A program made the translations under genes and the position numbers. Shown in pieces: positions 26,457 to 34,600 of a DNA stretch of 47,268 nucleotides. The first letter of the stretch is position 1, and each line of letters opens with the position of its first letter. The notes under the pieces were generated by a model, which ran no database searches, had not been told where the DNA came from, and was given only the letters and a program-made list of their open reading frames with translations. This stretch comes from Leptolyngbya sp. PLA1 (GTDB taxonomy: Bacteria > Planctomycetota > Phycisphaerae > Phycisphaerales > UBA1924). The stretch lies in contig QWIH01000027.1 of NCBI GenBank assembly GCA_021405315.1, forward strand, positions 1 to 47,268, read 5' to 3'.

Positions 26457-27335
26457 GTGAAGACGCTCGTCAATCGTGCGGGGCCCCGGCACGTGGCGCT
26501 CGAGACCACGCTGGTCGTGCACGGGGTGCCTCGGGGTGAGGGGGCGGCGCTGGCGCACGCCCTCGGAGACTGTGTGCGGGACCAGGGCGTCGAGCCGGCG
26601 CTCGTCGGGGTGGTAGGGGGGCGACCGATCGTCGGCATGAGCGAGCCGGAGCTTCGGACGCTGCTCGAAGCGGACGCTGTTGTGAAGGCGAACACGTCGA
26701 ACCTTGGGGTGCTGATGCACCTCGGTCAGCACGCCGCGACGACCGTGAGTGCCACCATGGAGCTCGCCGCAGCGGCCGGCGTGCGGGTCTTCGCCACGGG
26801 CGGGCTGGGGGGGCTGCACTTCGGCCTGGCGGAGCGCCCGGATGTTTCCGCGGATCTCGCGGCGCTGGCGAGGTTCCCGGTGGCGGTGGTCACAAGCGGC
26901 GTGAAGTCGCTGCTGGATGTGGAAGGCACGCGTGAACTGCTCGAGTCCCTCGGCGTGCCCGTGATCGGGTTTCGCACCGAGCGATTCCCGGCGTTTTACC
27001 TCAGAGAGTCCGGCGCGCGGGTCGACGCACGCATCGATGACGTGAACGTGCTCGCGGGTTTCGTGGGGAGCGAGCTGCGCCGCACGGGACGGGGCATTGT
27101 CATCGCCAATCCGATTCCGGAGACGGATGAGATCGAGCGATCGGACTGGGAGCGCTGGCTCGCACAGGCGCAAGCCGCGGCCCATGAGGGCGGGCGAGAC
27201 GTGACTCCGAAGGTGTTGGCGGCGCTGCACCACTTCTCCCACGGGCGGACGCTCGCGGCGAACATCGCCCTGGCCCGCTCCAACGCGGCGCTCGCGGGGC
27301 AGGTCTGCCGGGCGCTGCCCTCAGAACCCGCCTGA
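26457..27335 (+). CDS. psuG: Pseudouridine-5'-phosphate glycosidase family protein
   Basis: PsuG cleaves the C-C glycosidic bond of pseudouridine 5'-phosphate to uracil and ribose 5-phosphate. The 292-residue protein retains VALETTLVVHGVPRGE, the VGVVGGRPIVG strand, FATGGLGGLHFG, DVSADLAALAR and the segment VTSGVKSLLD whose lysine corresponds to the reported Schiff-base lysine. The usual K-x-S-R-R-D segment is replaced by KANTSNLG, keeping the lysine but losing the arginines. No psuK kinase or nucleoside transporter is adjacent. GTG 26457 is chosen from the -10 spacing and because homology begins there. Family call is good; exact substrate is open. Confidence 0.85.
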   Translation: MKTLVNRAGPRHVALETTLVVHGVPRGEGAALAHALGDCVRDQGVEPALVGVVGGRPIVGMSEPELRTLLEADAVVKANTSNLGVLMHLGQHAATTVSATMELAAAAGVRVFATGGLGGLHFGLAERPDVSADLAALARFPVAVVTSGVKSLLDVEGTRELLESLGVPVIGFRTERFPAFYLRESGARVDARIDDVNVLAGFVGSELRRTGRGIVIANPIPETDEIERSDWERWLAQAQAAAHEGGRDVTPKVLAALHHFSHGRTLAANIALARSNAALAGQVCRALPSEPA

Positions 27336-27343
27336 GCGGAGGA

Positions 27344-27359
27344 AACTCCTGGGGGAGTT
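27344..27359 (+). terminator. Possible terminator hairpin after psuG
   Basis: AACTCC (27344-27349) and GGAGTT (27354-27359) form a six-base stem with a four-base loop, followed by CTTC rather than a full T-run. Confidence 0.3.
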
Positions 27360-27382
27360 CTTCAGGATCGCCAAAAGGACCC

Positions 27383-27411
27383 TTGTAGAACCCTCACGCC
27401 GCCGATACCAT
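27383..27411 (+). promoter_or_regulatory. Promoter of the dockerin gene, TTGTAG / 17 / TACCAT
   Basis: TTGTAG (27383-27388) and TACCAT (27406-27411) are 17 bases apart, predicting a leader of about 48 bases with a GGAG site (27456-27459) before ATG 27466. Confidence 0.45.
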
Positions 27412-27423
27412 GGTGCTTCCGAG

Positions 27424-27441
27424 CCGCCCATTCCGGGGCGG
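27424..27441 (+). promoter_or_regulatory. Leader hairpin of the dockerin gene
   Basis: CCGCCC (27424-27429) and GGGCGG (27436-27441) pair perfectly across a six-base loop near the predicted 5' end of the transcript. It may stabilise the mRNA. Confidence 0.35.
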
Positions 27442-27465
27442 GGAGGGGGCGTTCTGGAGAGGTGC

Positions 27466-29682
27466 ATGGACATGCGCTCGTTGGCTTTGGCTCTCGTCGC
27501 GGCGGCAGGCGCCGCGCCCGCCCTGGCGCAGGACAGCGTCTCGAGGAACGCCAATGGAGGCAGCGGCCTGCCGGGCGACGTGCCCAGCGCCTGGTCCGCC
27601 ACGGGCGTCCGATCGGCCTACGTCGTCGACCTCACACCCTTCGCGACGTCACGCGGTACGCCTTTCGGTGTTGCGCCCCTCATGAAGGCCGGGCGAGCCA
27701 ATACCTCGCGGTTCAACGCGCTGAACATCTCGGGGACCATCAGTCAGGCGCTCGCGACGGGTGCCGTCTTTCCGTCGCCCTCGTACATCCGGTGGACCCA
27801 GGCCGGCGGCGGAATCAACACCTTCGAGAATGACGCGAGCCTCAACGCGCCCGTCAGTCCGACCGGGCCTGCGTCGGTTTTCGGCGTGGCGATGCTCGAC
27901 GTGGACGAGGTCGTCGCCGGTACGTCGAACGTCGTGACCAACCACGTGTCCGCGGCGCAGGTGGCGTTTGATCCCGCCCAGCCCGGGAGACTCTTTGTCT
28001 CCCGCGTGAACGCGGCGTCCAACTCGTCAGGCCTCACCCAGCCCGACCGCTCGCAGCTTGGGCTGGGGTCGATCGATGCCGAGGGCAACGTGTGCATTCG
28101 GGCGGATGGCTACGGAGTGGCGGCGACCGGGACCACGCCGCTCCAGGGGGATAACTATTTCCGCATCCGGCTTCCCGCCCGCGGGACCAGCGTGGACGTG
28201 ATCGACAACTCCGGAGGGACCCAGCCCGCGGCCACAGACTGGCTGCTCGTGCAGAGCGGCGTTACGACCGCCGTGCCTACCGCTATCCCTGCGACGCTCG
28301 CGGGCCGGAGCGTGCTCGTCGGGGCGGACTTCGTGGGCCAGTTGCGGACGGAGACGAACGCCGGAGTGCTCACATCGACCGGGGCGCACCGTCCGGGCGC
28401 CCTCGATCATCGCGGCAGCGCCGCGGTGAGCGCCAAGGTGTTGTTCCCGGGTTCGGTTGCGACGGGCGCAGTGCTGACGCGCGCGACCGGGGGTAGCGGA
28501 CGGACAGACTCCATCAGCGTGTTCGGGCTCGGAGCATCGGGGGCGGTCACCGGGGCACGCACGATCACGACCCCTGCGGCGGTCAGCGATCAGTGCGACG
28601 CCTTCGCGTGGCCCTTCGCGAGCGGAAGCATCCGCGGCTACGACAGCCAGATGACGTTCCGCGGCGGAGTGGGGCCGGTGGCGGTGTCGAAGGACGCCTC
28701 AGGGCTCAGCCTCGCCGCCGCGACGCTCTACAGCGGCTCGACCCCGAACCCCGCGACGCCACAGAACGCGATCGCGGTGGCAAGGTTCGACGCCACGCAG
28801 CCAAGCGGGCCGGTCTCCTGGACCCTCGCCGCGTGGGTCGATGCGGACGCCATGACCGGCAAGCAGATCACGGGCGATTACGGGCAGGACGGCGCTCCGG
28901 GGACCGGCGATGCGGGCGAGGGCGATGGTCAGGTGAACGCCCTCGATGCCCCGATCGGCCGGCTCGCCGGCGTCAACGAGTCCTCGCTCGGCCTCTCGGG
29001 GCCTTCTCTTTCTGCCCCGGCGTTCGATTCCGCGGGAAACGTGTATTTCATCGCGTCCGCCATCTTCAACCGGGCCCAGGGGCAGCAGATCGTGCAGGAG
29101 TACGGCGTGGGCCTGTTCCGGGCTGTGTACAACGGGTCGTCGATGTGCTACACGCTCGACCTGGTGCTCCGGACGGGTCAGATCGTTGCCGGGGCCAACT
29201 CCGCGCGGAACTATCGCATCGACGCGGTCTCGCTCTCCGACGCGGATTCGGTGTCATCGGCGTCCATGGCGTCCGCCGGTGCGACGCAGCAGGCCTGGAA
29301 CAACGTGGCGTCCGAGGGGCTCGCGCCCGAATCCCCGGTGGCCTTGGGCGGGCTGGTCGCCACGGCGAGAATTGTCTACGACGTCAACCAGGACGGGCAG
29401 TTCCTCGACCCGACCGCCGTCGGCGGCAACCCCGCCAGTACAGACGAGGCGTACAACGTGCTCCTGTACGTGGGCAACCTGGAGCAGCCTCCCGCGTCCT
29501 GCGATCCGGACCTGAACCAGGACGGCAACGTGGATCAGGACGACATCGCCTATCTCATCAACGTCATCGGCGGCGGCGAGAATCCGACGGGCATCGATCC
29601 CGACTTCAACCTCGATGGCAACGCGGACCAGGATGATGTCAGCGCCCTGATCAATGTCGTCGCGGGCGGCTTGTGCCCCTGA
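27466..29682 (+). CDS. Large secreted protein with C-terminal dockerin-like domain
   Basis: A 738-residue exported protein. Residues 1-22 are a signal peptide (cleavage near ALA-QD). The long central region is rich in Gly, Ala, Ser and Thr with repeating beta-strand texture and no recognised catalytic motif. The C-terminus carries two calcium loops, DLNQDGNVDQDD and DFNLDGNADQDD, each followed by a short hydrophobic helix, bounded by cysteines (SCDPD and the final GLCP). This is the dockerin style common in Phycisphaerales surface proteins and suggests anchoring to a partner or the envelope. An additional Asp-rich loop (GDAGEGDGQVNALD) occurs at about residue 480. Function beyond secretion is unknown. 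Confidence 0.85.
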   Translation: MDMRSLALALVAAAGAAPALAQDSVSRNANGGSGLPGDVPSAWSATGVRSAYVVDLTPFATSRGTPFGVAPLMKAGRANTSRFNALNISGTISQALATGAVFPSPSYIRWTQAGGGINTFENDASLNAPVSPTGPASVFGVAMLDVDEVVAGTSNVVTNHVSAAQVAFDPAQPGRLFVSRVNAASNSSGLTQPDRSQLGLGSIDAEGNVCIRADGYGVAATGTTPLQGDNYFRIRLPARGTSVDVIDNSGGTQPAATDWLLVQSGVTTAVPTAIPATLAGRSVLVGADFVGQLRTETNAGVLTSTGAHRPGALDHRGSAAVSAKVLFPGSVATGAVLTRATGGSGRTDSISVFGLGASGAVTGARTITTPAAVSDQCDAFAWPFASGSIRGYDSQMTFRGGVGPVAVSKDASGLSLAAATLYSGSTPNPATPQNAIAVARFDATQPSGPVSWTLAAWVDADAMTGKQITGDYGQDGAPGTGDAGEGDGQVNALDAPIGRLAGVNESSLGLSGPSLSAPAFDSAGNVYFIASAIFNRAQGQQIVQEYGVGLFRAVYNGSSMCYTLDLVLRTGQIVAGANSARNYRIDAVSLSDADSVSSASMASAGATQQAWNNVASEGLAPESPVALGGLVATARIVYDVNQDGQFLDPTAVGGNPASTDEAYNVLLYVGNLEQPPASCDPDLNQDGNVDQDDIAYLINVIGGGENPTGIDPDFNLDGNADQDDVSALINVVAGGLCP

Positions 29683-29691
29683 CGCGCGGGT

Positions 29692-29705
29692 CGGGCTCAG
29701 GCCCG
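29692..29705. terminator. Small hairpin between convergent secreted-protein genes
   Basis: CGGGC (29692-29696) and GCCCG (29701-29705) flank a TCAG loop that contains the stop of the minus-strand gene. It is the only structure in the 14-base gap and could end both transcripts. No T-run. Confidence 0.3.
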
Positions 29706-30458
29706 GCGGCGCGATGCGCCGACTCGGAGGAGTCCCAGGCCGAGCAGGGCTCCGGCGCCCGGCGATGGCATCATGTGCATCACGCGGAGCGAGTCGATCT
29801 GGAGGGACTCGGCGCCCGGGCCGTCCATCTGAATGCCCGCGGAGATCGTGACCCCGCTCGAGGCGTCGAGTTCGAGCATCTCCAGCGGCACGTGGAACAT
29901 CCCGAACTCCATGCCGTCGACCATGCCCATGAAGTCTCCGGTGAGCATGTTGAGTACGAGCATGATCTCGGTCCAGCGCCCGGGCTCGATCTCCGGGCCG
30001 AGGAGGAACGGGGCGTCGTGGAGTGAAGACGAGACGTAGGCGCGACCGTTCTGGATGCCGATGTTCATGGCCCCGCCGGGGATCTCGTCGACCGCGCGGA
30101 TGTTCAGGTCGAAGGTGCTTCCCTCGCGGGCATTGTCGATGCGGACCATGGCGGAGAACATGAGGTCCGTCATGCCCGGCCAGCCGTGCATTGCGATCTG
30201 ATCGGTCGTGCGGTGTGCCAGCGAGATTCCGGAGCTGCCGGGGGCGAAGACGATGGACTGGGCCTCTTCGCCCGGGTTGTTCTCCGAGACGTTGAACACG
30301 TTGAGCGGGGTGTCCGACCAGAGGTCCTGCCCTCGGAGTGGTCCGGGCGAGGTCTGGCCGACCTCAAACCCCGTCGTGTAAATGACGTGAGCCTGAGCGG
30401 CACCGGCGGCAGCGGCGAGAACGAGAGCGCAGAGACCACGCTGGAGTGGAAGTTCCAT
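29697..30458 (-). CDS. Exported protein with PEP-CTERM-like sorting tail
   Basis: A 253-residue secreted protein. It has a signal peptide (residues 1-24, ending AAGAAQA), a beta-rich domain with a concanavalin-like feel (VIYTTGFEVGQTSPG, then strands such as DLMFSAMVRIDNA and GRWTEIMLVLNML), and a C-terminal Pro-rich motif, hydrophobic stretch and arginine cluster (PSPGAGALLGLGLL then RRRA). That tripartite tail resembles PEP-CTERM sorting signals, although the exact PEP triad is replaced by PSP. It converges with the dockerin gene, so two exported proteins with different tails are adjacent. A perfect hairpin lies two bases before the ATG and no Shine-Dalgarno sequence is present. Confidence 0.8.
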   Translation of the reverse strand: MELPLQRGLCALVLAAAAGAAQAHVIYTTGFEVGQTSPGPLRGQDLWSDTPLNVFNVSENNPGEEAQSIVFAPGSSGISLAHRTTDQIAMHGWPGMTDLMFSAMVRIDNAREGSTFDLNIRAVDEIPGGAMNIGIQNGRAYVSSSLHDAPFLLGPEIEPGRWTEIMLVLNMLTGDFMGMVDGMEFGMFHVPLEMLELDASSGVTISAGIQMDGPGAESLQIDSLRVMHMMPSPGAGALLGLGLLRVGASRRRA

Positions 30459-30460
30459 GA

Positions 30461-30475
30461 GTGGCAAGGTGCCAC
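30461..30475 (-). promoter_or_regulatory. Hairpin directly before the PEP-CTERM-like gene start
   Basis: GTGGCA and TGCCAC arms (30461-30466, 30470-30475) enclose three bases and end two bases before ATG 30458 on the minus strand. It could mask the start codon region or terminate the upstream nrdJ-like transcript. Confidence 0.4.
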
Positions 30476-30511
30476 AGAATCTCGGACTGGCCAGCAATCC
30501 GGCAGAATTAT

Positions 30512-30934
30512 TCAGTGCCGCTGCGAGGGGGCGTCCGCGACGAAGTGCAGTTCGAGGTATCGGGCGATGTAGTCCACGATGGATGACGCCTCGGGAATCT
30601 GCTCGTTGGTGGTGGTGCCCATGGGCTCGAACCGCATGCCCTTGAATCGGGAGACCGCGTCCTTCACGCTCAGGCCGTGCTGGATGGAAAGGCTGAAGGC
30701 CCGGCAGAATGCCTGGCACATACCGGACATGGTCGACCCTTCCTTCGACATCTTGAGAAAAATCTCACCGGGACGGCCGTCCGGGTACAGGCCGATGGTC
30801 AGGTACCCCTCGTGACTCCCGACGCTGAACTTGTGGGTGATCGAGTCGCGGGTGATCGGCAGGGACTTGCGGGTCGCAATCATGTCGGGCGCGCCTCCAT
30901 GGGGGTCTGGATTCGGGTCCGGGGCGCGGTTCAT
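30512..30934 (-). CDS. Stand-alone ribonucleotide reductase C-terminal (NrdJ-like) domain protein
   Basis: A 140-residue protein matching the C-terminal region of class II (B12-dependent) ribonucleotide reductases: SITHKFSVGSHEGYLTIGLY, DGRPGEIFLKMSKEGSTMSG, a helix with AFSLSIQHGLSVKDAV and KGMRFEPMG, then a closing SSIVDYIARYLELHF helix. In full-length NrdJ this region follows the catalytic barrel, which is absent here, as is the terminal CxxC redox pair. ATG 30934 is preceded by a minus-strand TACATT at eight bases; ATG 30883 is an alternative. It may assist a split reductase encoded elsewhere or have a regulatory role. The PEP-CTERM-like gene lies 53 bases downstream. Confidence 0.82.
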   Translation of the reverse strand: MNRAPDPNPDPHGGAPDMIATRKSLPITRDSITHKFSVGSHEGYLTIGLYPDGRPGEIFLKMSKEGSTMSGMCQAFCRAFSLSIQHGLSVKDAVSRFKGMRFEPMGTTTNEQIPEASSIVDYIARYLELHFVADAPSQRH

Positions 30935-30942
30935 GGCGTCCG

Positions 30943-30948
30943 AATGTA
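30943..30948 (-). promoter_or_regulatory. -10 element (TACATT) of the nrdJ-like gene
   Basis: Minus-strand TACATT ends eight bases before ATG 30934. Confidence 0.45.
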
Positions 30949-31070
30949 CGCCCGAAGGAGCGGCCCGTCTCCGGTCAACCCTGCTCGGGTCATCTATCGG
31001 ACCAATAGGCCCGCGGGGCTTGATTTCGGCAGGCCCGTGTTTGGCGTTTGCCTCGGGACGTCGGCTCGCC

Positions 31071-31076
31071 GATACT
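31071..31076 (+). promoter_or_regulatory. Possible -10 element (GATACT) of the gene at 31086
   Basis: GATACT ends nine bases before ATG 31086; the overlapping TACTTG (31073-31078) would be seven bases away. Weaker than the other examples. Confidence 0.3.
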
Positions 31077-31085
31077 TGTACGGTG

Positions 31086-31442
31086 ATGTCGCCCGAGTCC
31101 AACTCCAGACCTGCGCCCGGCCTGCGACCGATGCTCGGAGGGGTCTCGTTCCTCCTGGCGGTGGCGCTGGTGGTTCAGGCTTCGGCCGCGTTCACCCACG
31201 CCGCGGCTCTCCGAGCGGGGGGCCAAGGGGCCGAGGTGCTCCGACTGGCGGCGGTTCGCCCCGTGCAGCAGTTCGTGCAGTCGCTCAGGCGACAGGTGCA
31301 GAAGCCCGTGCGCGTGGTACTCGCGCGTGGCAAGCCGGACTCCCAGTCCGCCGAGTCTCCCACCGGGACCCCGGGGCAGGTCCGCGAGGTCCGGCGGCTG
31401 TTCGCGTGGCAGACAAACCTGCCGCCGCCGGCCCGGGGCTGA
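31086..31442 (+). CDS. Small hypothetical membrane-anchored protein
   Basis: A 118-residue protein with one hydrophobic segment near the N-terminus (LGGVSFLLAVALVVQASAAF, about residues 17-36), then an Ala/Gln/Arg-rich stretch with heptad-like spacing (VQQFVQSLRRQVQKPVRVVL) and a Ser/Pro-rich tail. It could be a single-pass anchor or an uncleaved signal. No family is recognised. Coding is supported by the -10-like element and by a strong hairpin 45 bases after the stop. It precedes secA by 184 bases but probably is not part of its transcript. Confidence 0.5.
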   Translation: MSPESNSRPAPGLRPMLGGVSFLLAVALVVQASAAFTHAAALRAGGQGAEVLRLAAVRPVQQFVQSLRRQVQKPVRVVLARGKPDSQSAESPTGTPGQVREVRRLFAWQTNLPPPARG

Positions 31443-31487
31443 GCACCCTTGAAATCCACCGTTCGCTCCGAAACGAGCGAGGCCGGG

Positions 31488-31506
31488 CGCCGGTGGCGCA
31501 CCGGCG
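31488..31506 (+). terminator. Strong hairpin upstream of secA
   Basis: Perfect eight-base arms CGCCGGTG and CACCGGCG with a GCG loop (31488-31495, 31499-31506). A second, smaller stem (31463-31468 with 31475-31480) precedes it. It probably ends the transcript of the gene at 31086, although the following bases are only mildly T-rich. Confidence 0.4.
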
Positions 31507-31592
31507 AGTTAGTCACGTTTCCAAACCAGATTCACCGCGGCCCGGGCGATCCGCCCGTGGCGTGAGTACCCGGACCTCCGCCCATCCTGAAG

Positions 31593-31599
31593 AGGAGGG
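31593..31599 (+). promoter_or_regulatory. AGGAGGG site distant from the secA start
   Basis: This is the best Shine-Dalgarno match near secA but lies 27 bases before ATG 31627. A small GTGG-ATCC-CCAC stem (31602-31613) between them could bring the site closer to the ATG. Confidence 0.35.
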
Positions 31600-31626
31600 T
31601 GGTGGATCCCCACGACGAGACAAGCC

Positions 31627-34600
31627 ATGGCAGAAACCGGCATTCCCCTGATCGGCCCGATCCTCAACAAGCTGATCGGAACGCGCAACGAGCGGTTCGT
31701 GAAGAAGTACACCCAGCGAGTCGCCCAGATCGGCGCCCTGGAGTCGAAGGTCCGGCCGCTGACCGACGCCCAGATCCGCGAGAAGCTGGCGGAGTTCAGA
31801 GCCCGGCACGACAAGGGGGAGGCAACCGACGACATCATGCCGGAGGCATTCGCGGTCGCCCGCGAGGCGATGGACCGCGCTGTCGGCATCCGCAACATCT
31901 TCAACCCGAAGTTCGCGTTTGATCCCTCCACGCTCCCGGAGACGGTGCGGGGCATGTACGCGAGCGTCAAGGCCGAGATGGACGCACGCCCCCCGGCGCC
32001 GCCGACCGGAGAGTGGATGGGGTGCTCGGCGCCCGTGCCCGGCTGGATGCAGGTGGACATTCCGGTCGAGCTGTACGAGGCGGTCCGGGCGCTGTACCCG
32101 GAGAGCCGCCCGCCCTTCAGGGCGAGGCCCTTCGACGTGCAGCTCATCGGCGGCATGGTGCTCTGCCAGGGCAAGATCTCCGAGATGAAGACCGGCGAGG
32201 GAAAGACCATCGTCGGCCCGCTCGCCTGCTACATGGCCTGCATCGAGCGGCTGAAGGTGCACGTCGTGACCGTCAACGACTACCTCGTGCAGCGGGACCG
32301 GGACTGGACCTTCCCCTACTTCCACGCCCTGGGGATGACCGTGGGTGCCATTCACCCCATGCACATGCAGGACGAATCCGAGAAGCGGGTGATGTACCGC
32401 TGCGACGTGGTCTACGGCACGACGGCGGAGTTCGGGTTCGACTATCTCCGCGACAACATGAAGCAGAGCGTGGACATGCAGGTCCAGCGCAAACGACAGT
32501 TTGCGATCGTCGACGAGGTGGACTCCATTCTCATCGACGAGGCCCGTACCCCGCTCATCATCTCCGGCCAGGCGCACGACGACCAGCCCCGCTACGAGAT
32601 GGCCGACCAGCTCGCGCGGCACCTGGTGCAGAAGCAGAAGCCCTGGACCGAGGCCAACGAGAAGGTCGAGAAGTGCCAGATGCGGATCAAGGGGCTGGAG
32701 GGGGACATCCGACAGGCCCGCGACCGGAGCCAGGTGCCGAAGCTGCAGGCTGAGATCGCCTCTCTCAAGGCGGAACTGCCCAAGCTGGAGAAGGCCCGCG
32801 ACGCCTTCACCCAGTACTACGAGGTGAAGATGGAGCGCAAGTCGGCCCATCTCGCCCACGACGGCGTGAGCGAGGCGCAGCGCGTCGCCGGCGTCGGCTC
32901 GTTCTACGTGGACGAGAACCTGGACCTGCCCCACCTGCTGGAGCAGGCGCTCCGCGCCCACACGGTGTACGAGCGTGACCGCGATTACGTCGTGATGCCC
33001 GCGCAGGACCCCCAGACGGGGCGCACCGTTCCGAGCGTCGTCATCGTCGACACCAACACGGGCCGCCCGATGATCGGTCGTCAGTGGTCCGACGGCCTCC
33101 ACCAGGCGGTGGAGTGCAAGGAGAAGGTGCCGATCAAGCAGGAAACGCAGACCGTCGCCACCATCACGATCCAGAACTTCTTCAAGATGTACCGGCGGCT
33201 GGCGGGCATGACGGGCACCGCGGACACCGAGGCACAGGAGTTCCACGACATCTACAAGCTGGACGTCGTCGCGATCCCCACCAACCGGGCCGTGGTGAGG
33301 CGGGACTACGACGACATGGTGTTCCTGACCGCGAAGGACAAGTGGAACGCGATTGTCGATGAGATCAAGTACTTCCACGACGTGGGGCGGCCCATCCTGG
33401 TGGGCACCACCAGCGTCGAGAAGAGCGAGCTGATCAGCCGCATGCTCACGGGCAAGCACCAGCTCCAGCACGAGGTGCTGAACGCCAAGCAGCACGAGCG
33501 TGAGGCGAACATCGTGGAGAACGCGGGCCAGCTCGGGGCGGTGATGATCGCCACGAACATGGCCGGCCGCGGCACGGACATCAAGCTCGGGTCGATCACC
33601 CGCGAGCAGTTGCTGGACCACTGGCTGAGGCGGGGCATCGCGAGCGCCAAGGTGACGGTGCAGAGCACGGACGAAGAGCTGAGAGAGGCCTGCTACCGCA
33701 AGATCGCCAGCCGCGAACTGGACGACGTGCAGAAGCGGGACGCGGAATCGATGCCATTTGCCGAGCTGGAGATGAGGCTGCTGAAGCACTGGTGCAGCAA
33801 GTACACCTGGCTGACGCCCAAGCAGATCGATCAGGGCGGGCCGGAGGAACTTCGGACGGCGCTCGACGAGCACGGGCGCTTCCTGCTGCATCGCCTCCGA
33901 TGGTTCGCGAGCGTGGAGGACATGGGGGGCCTGCACGTCATCGGCACCGAGCGTCACGAGGCGCGGCGCATCGACAACCAGCTCCGGGGCCGGTCGGGCC
34001 GGCAGGGCGACAAGGGCTCGTCCCGGTTCTACGTCTCCCTCGAGGACGATCTCATGAAGCTCTTCGCGGGCGAGACGACGATGAGGATCCTCGCTCGCCT
34101 CGGCATGAAGGAGGGCGACGCCATCGAGCACCCGATGCTCTCCAAGAGCGTGGCGAACGCCCAGAAGAAGGTCGAGGAGCGCAACTTCCACTACCGCAAG
34201 ACCGTGCTCGAGTACGACGAGGTGATGGAGCACCAGCGGCAGGCGTTCTACGGCACGCGGCAGCGCGTGCTCGAAGGCCGCGACGTGAAGGGCCTGCTCT
34301 TCGACTTCATCAAGACCACGGTTCGCGAGGCATCCGCGGAGTACCTGGACCGGAACTACCCGTACATCTGCGCCGCGGAGTACGCCAAGGGCAAGCTCGA
34401 GTGCACGATCGACCCGGATCGCCTTCGGGGGCGAGAGCTCCCGGAGATGGAGATGGCGATCGCGGAGGAGGCGCTGTACGAAGCGCGTCACTCGATCTCG
34501 ATCACGCTGGGTGAGTACCTGCCGGAGGTGGAGAGCGAGGCGCGCGTGGACTTCGACGCCGCGGGCCTGGCGCGCTGGGCGCGGTCGAGGTTCGGGGTTG

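Noticed and set aside
31599..31922. Out-of-frame GTG open frame right after AGGAGGG, a possible SecM-like upstream peptide
   Set aside because: Only the overlap with the secA 5' end keeps it open; it lacks a signal peptide or arrest motif, and the purine site abuts the GTG with no spacing.
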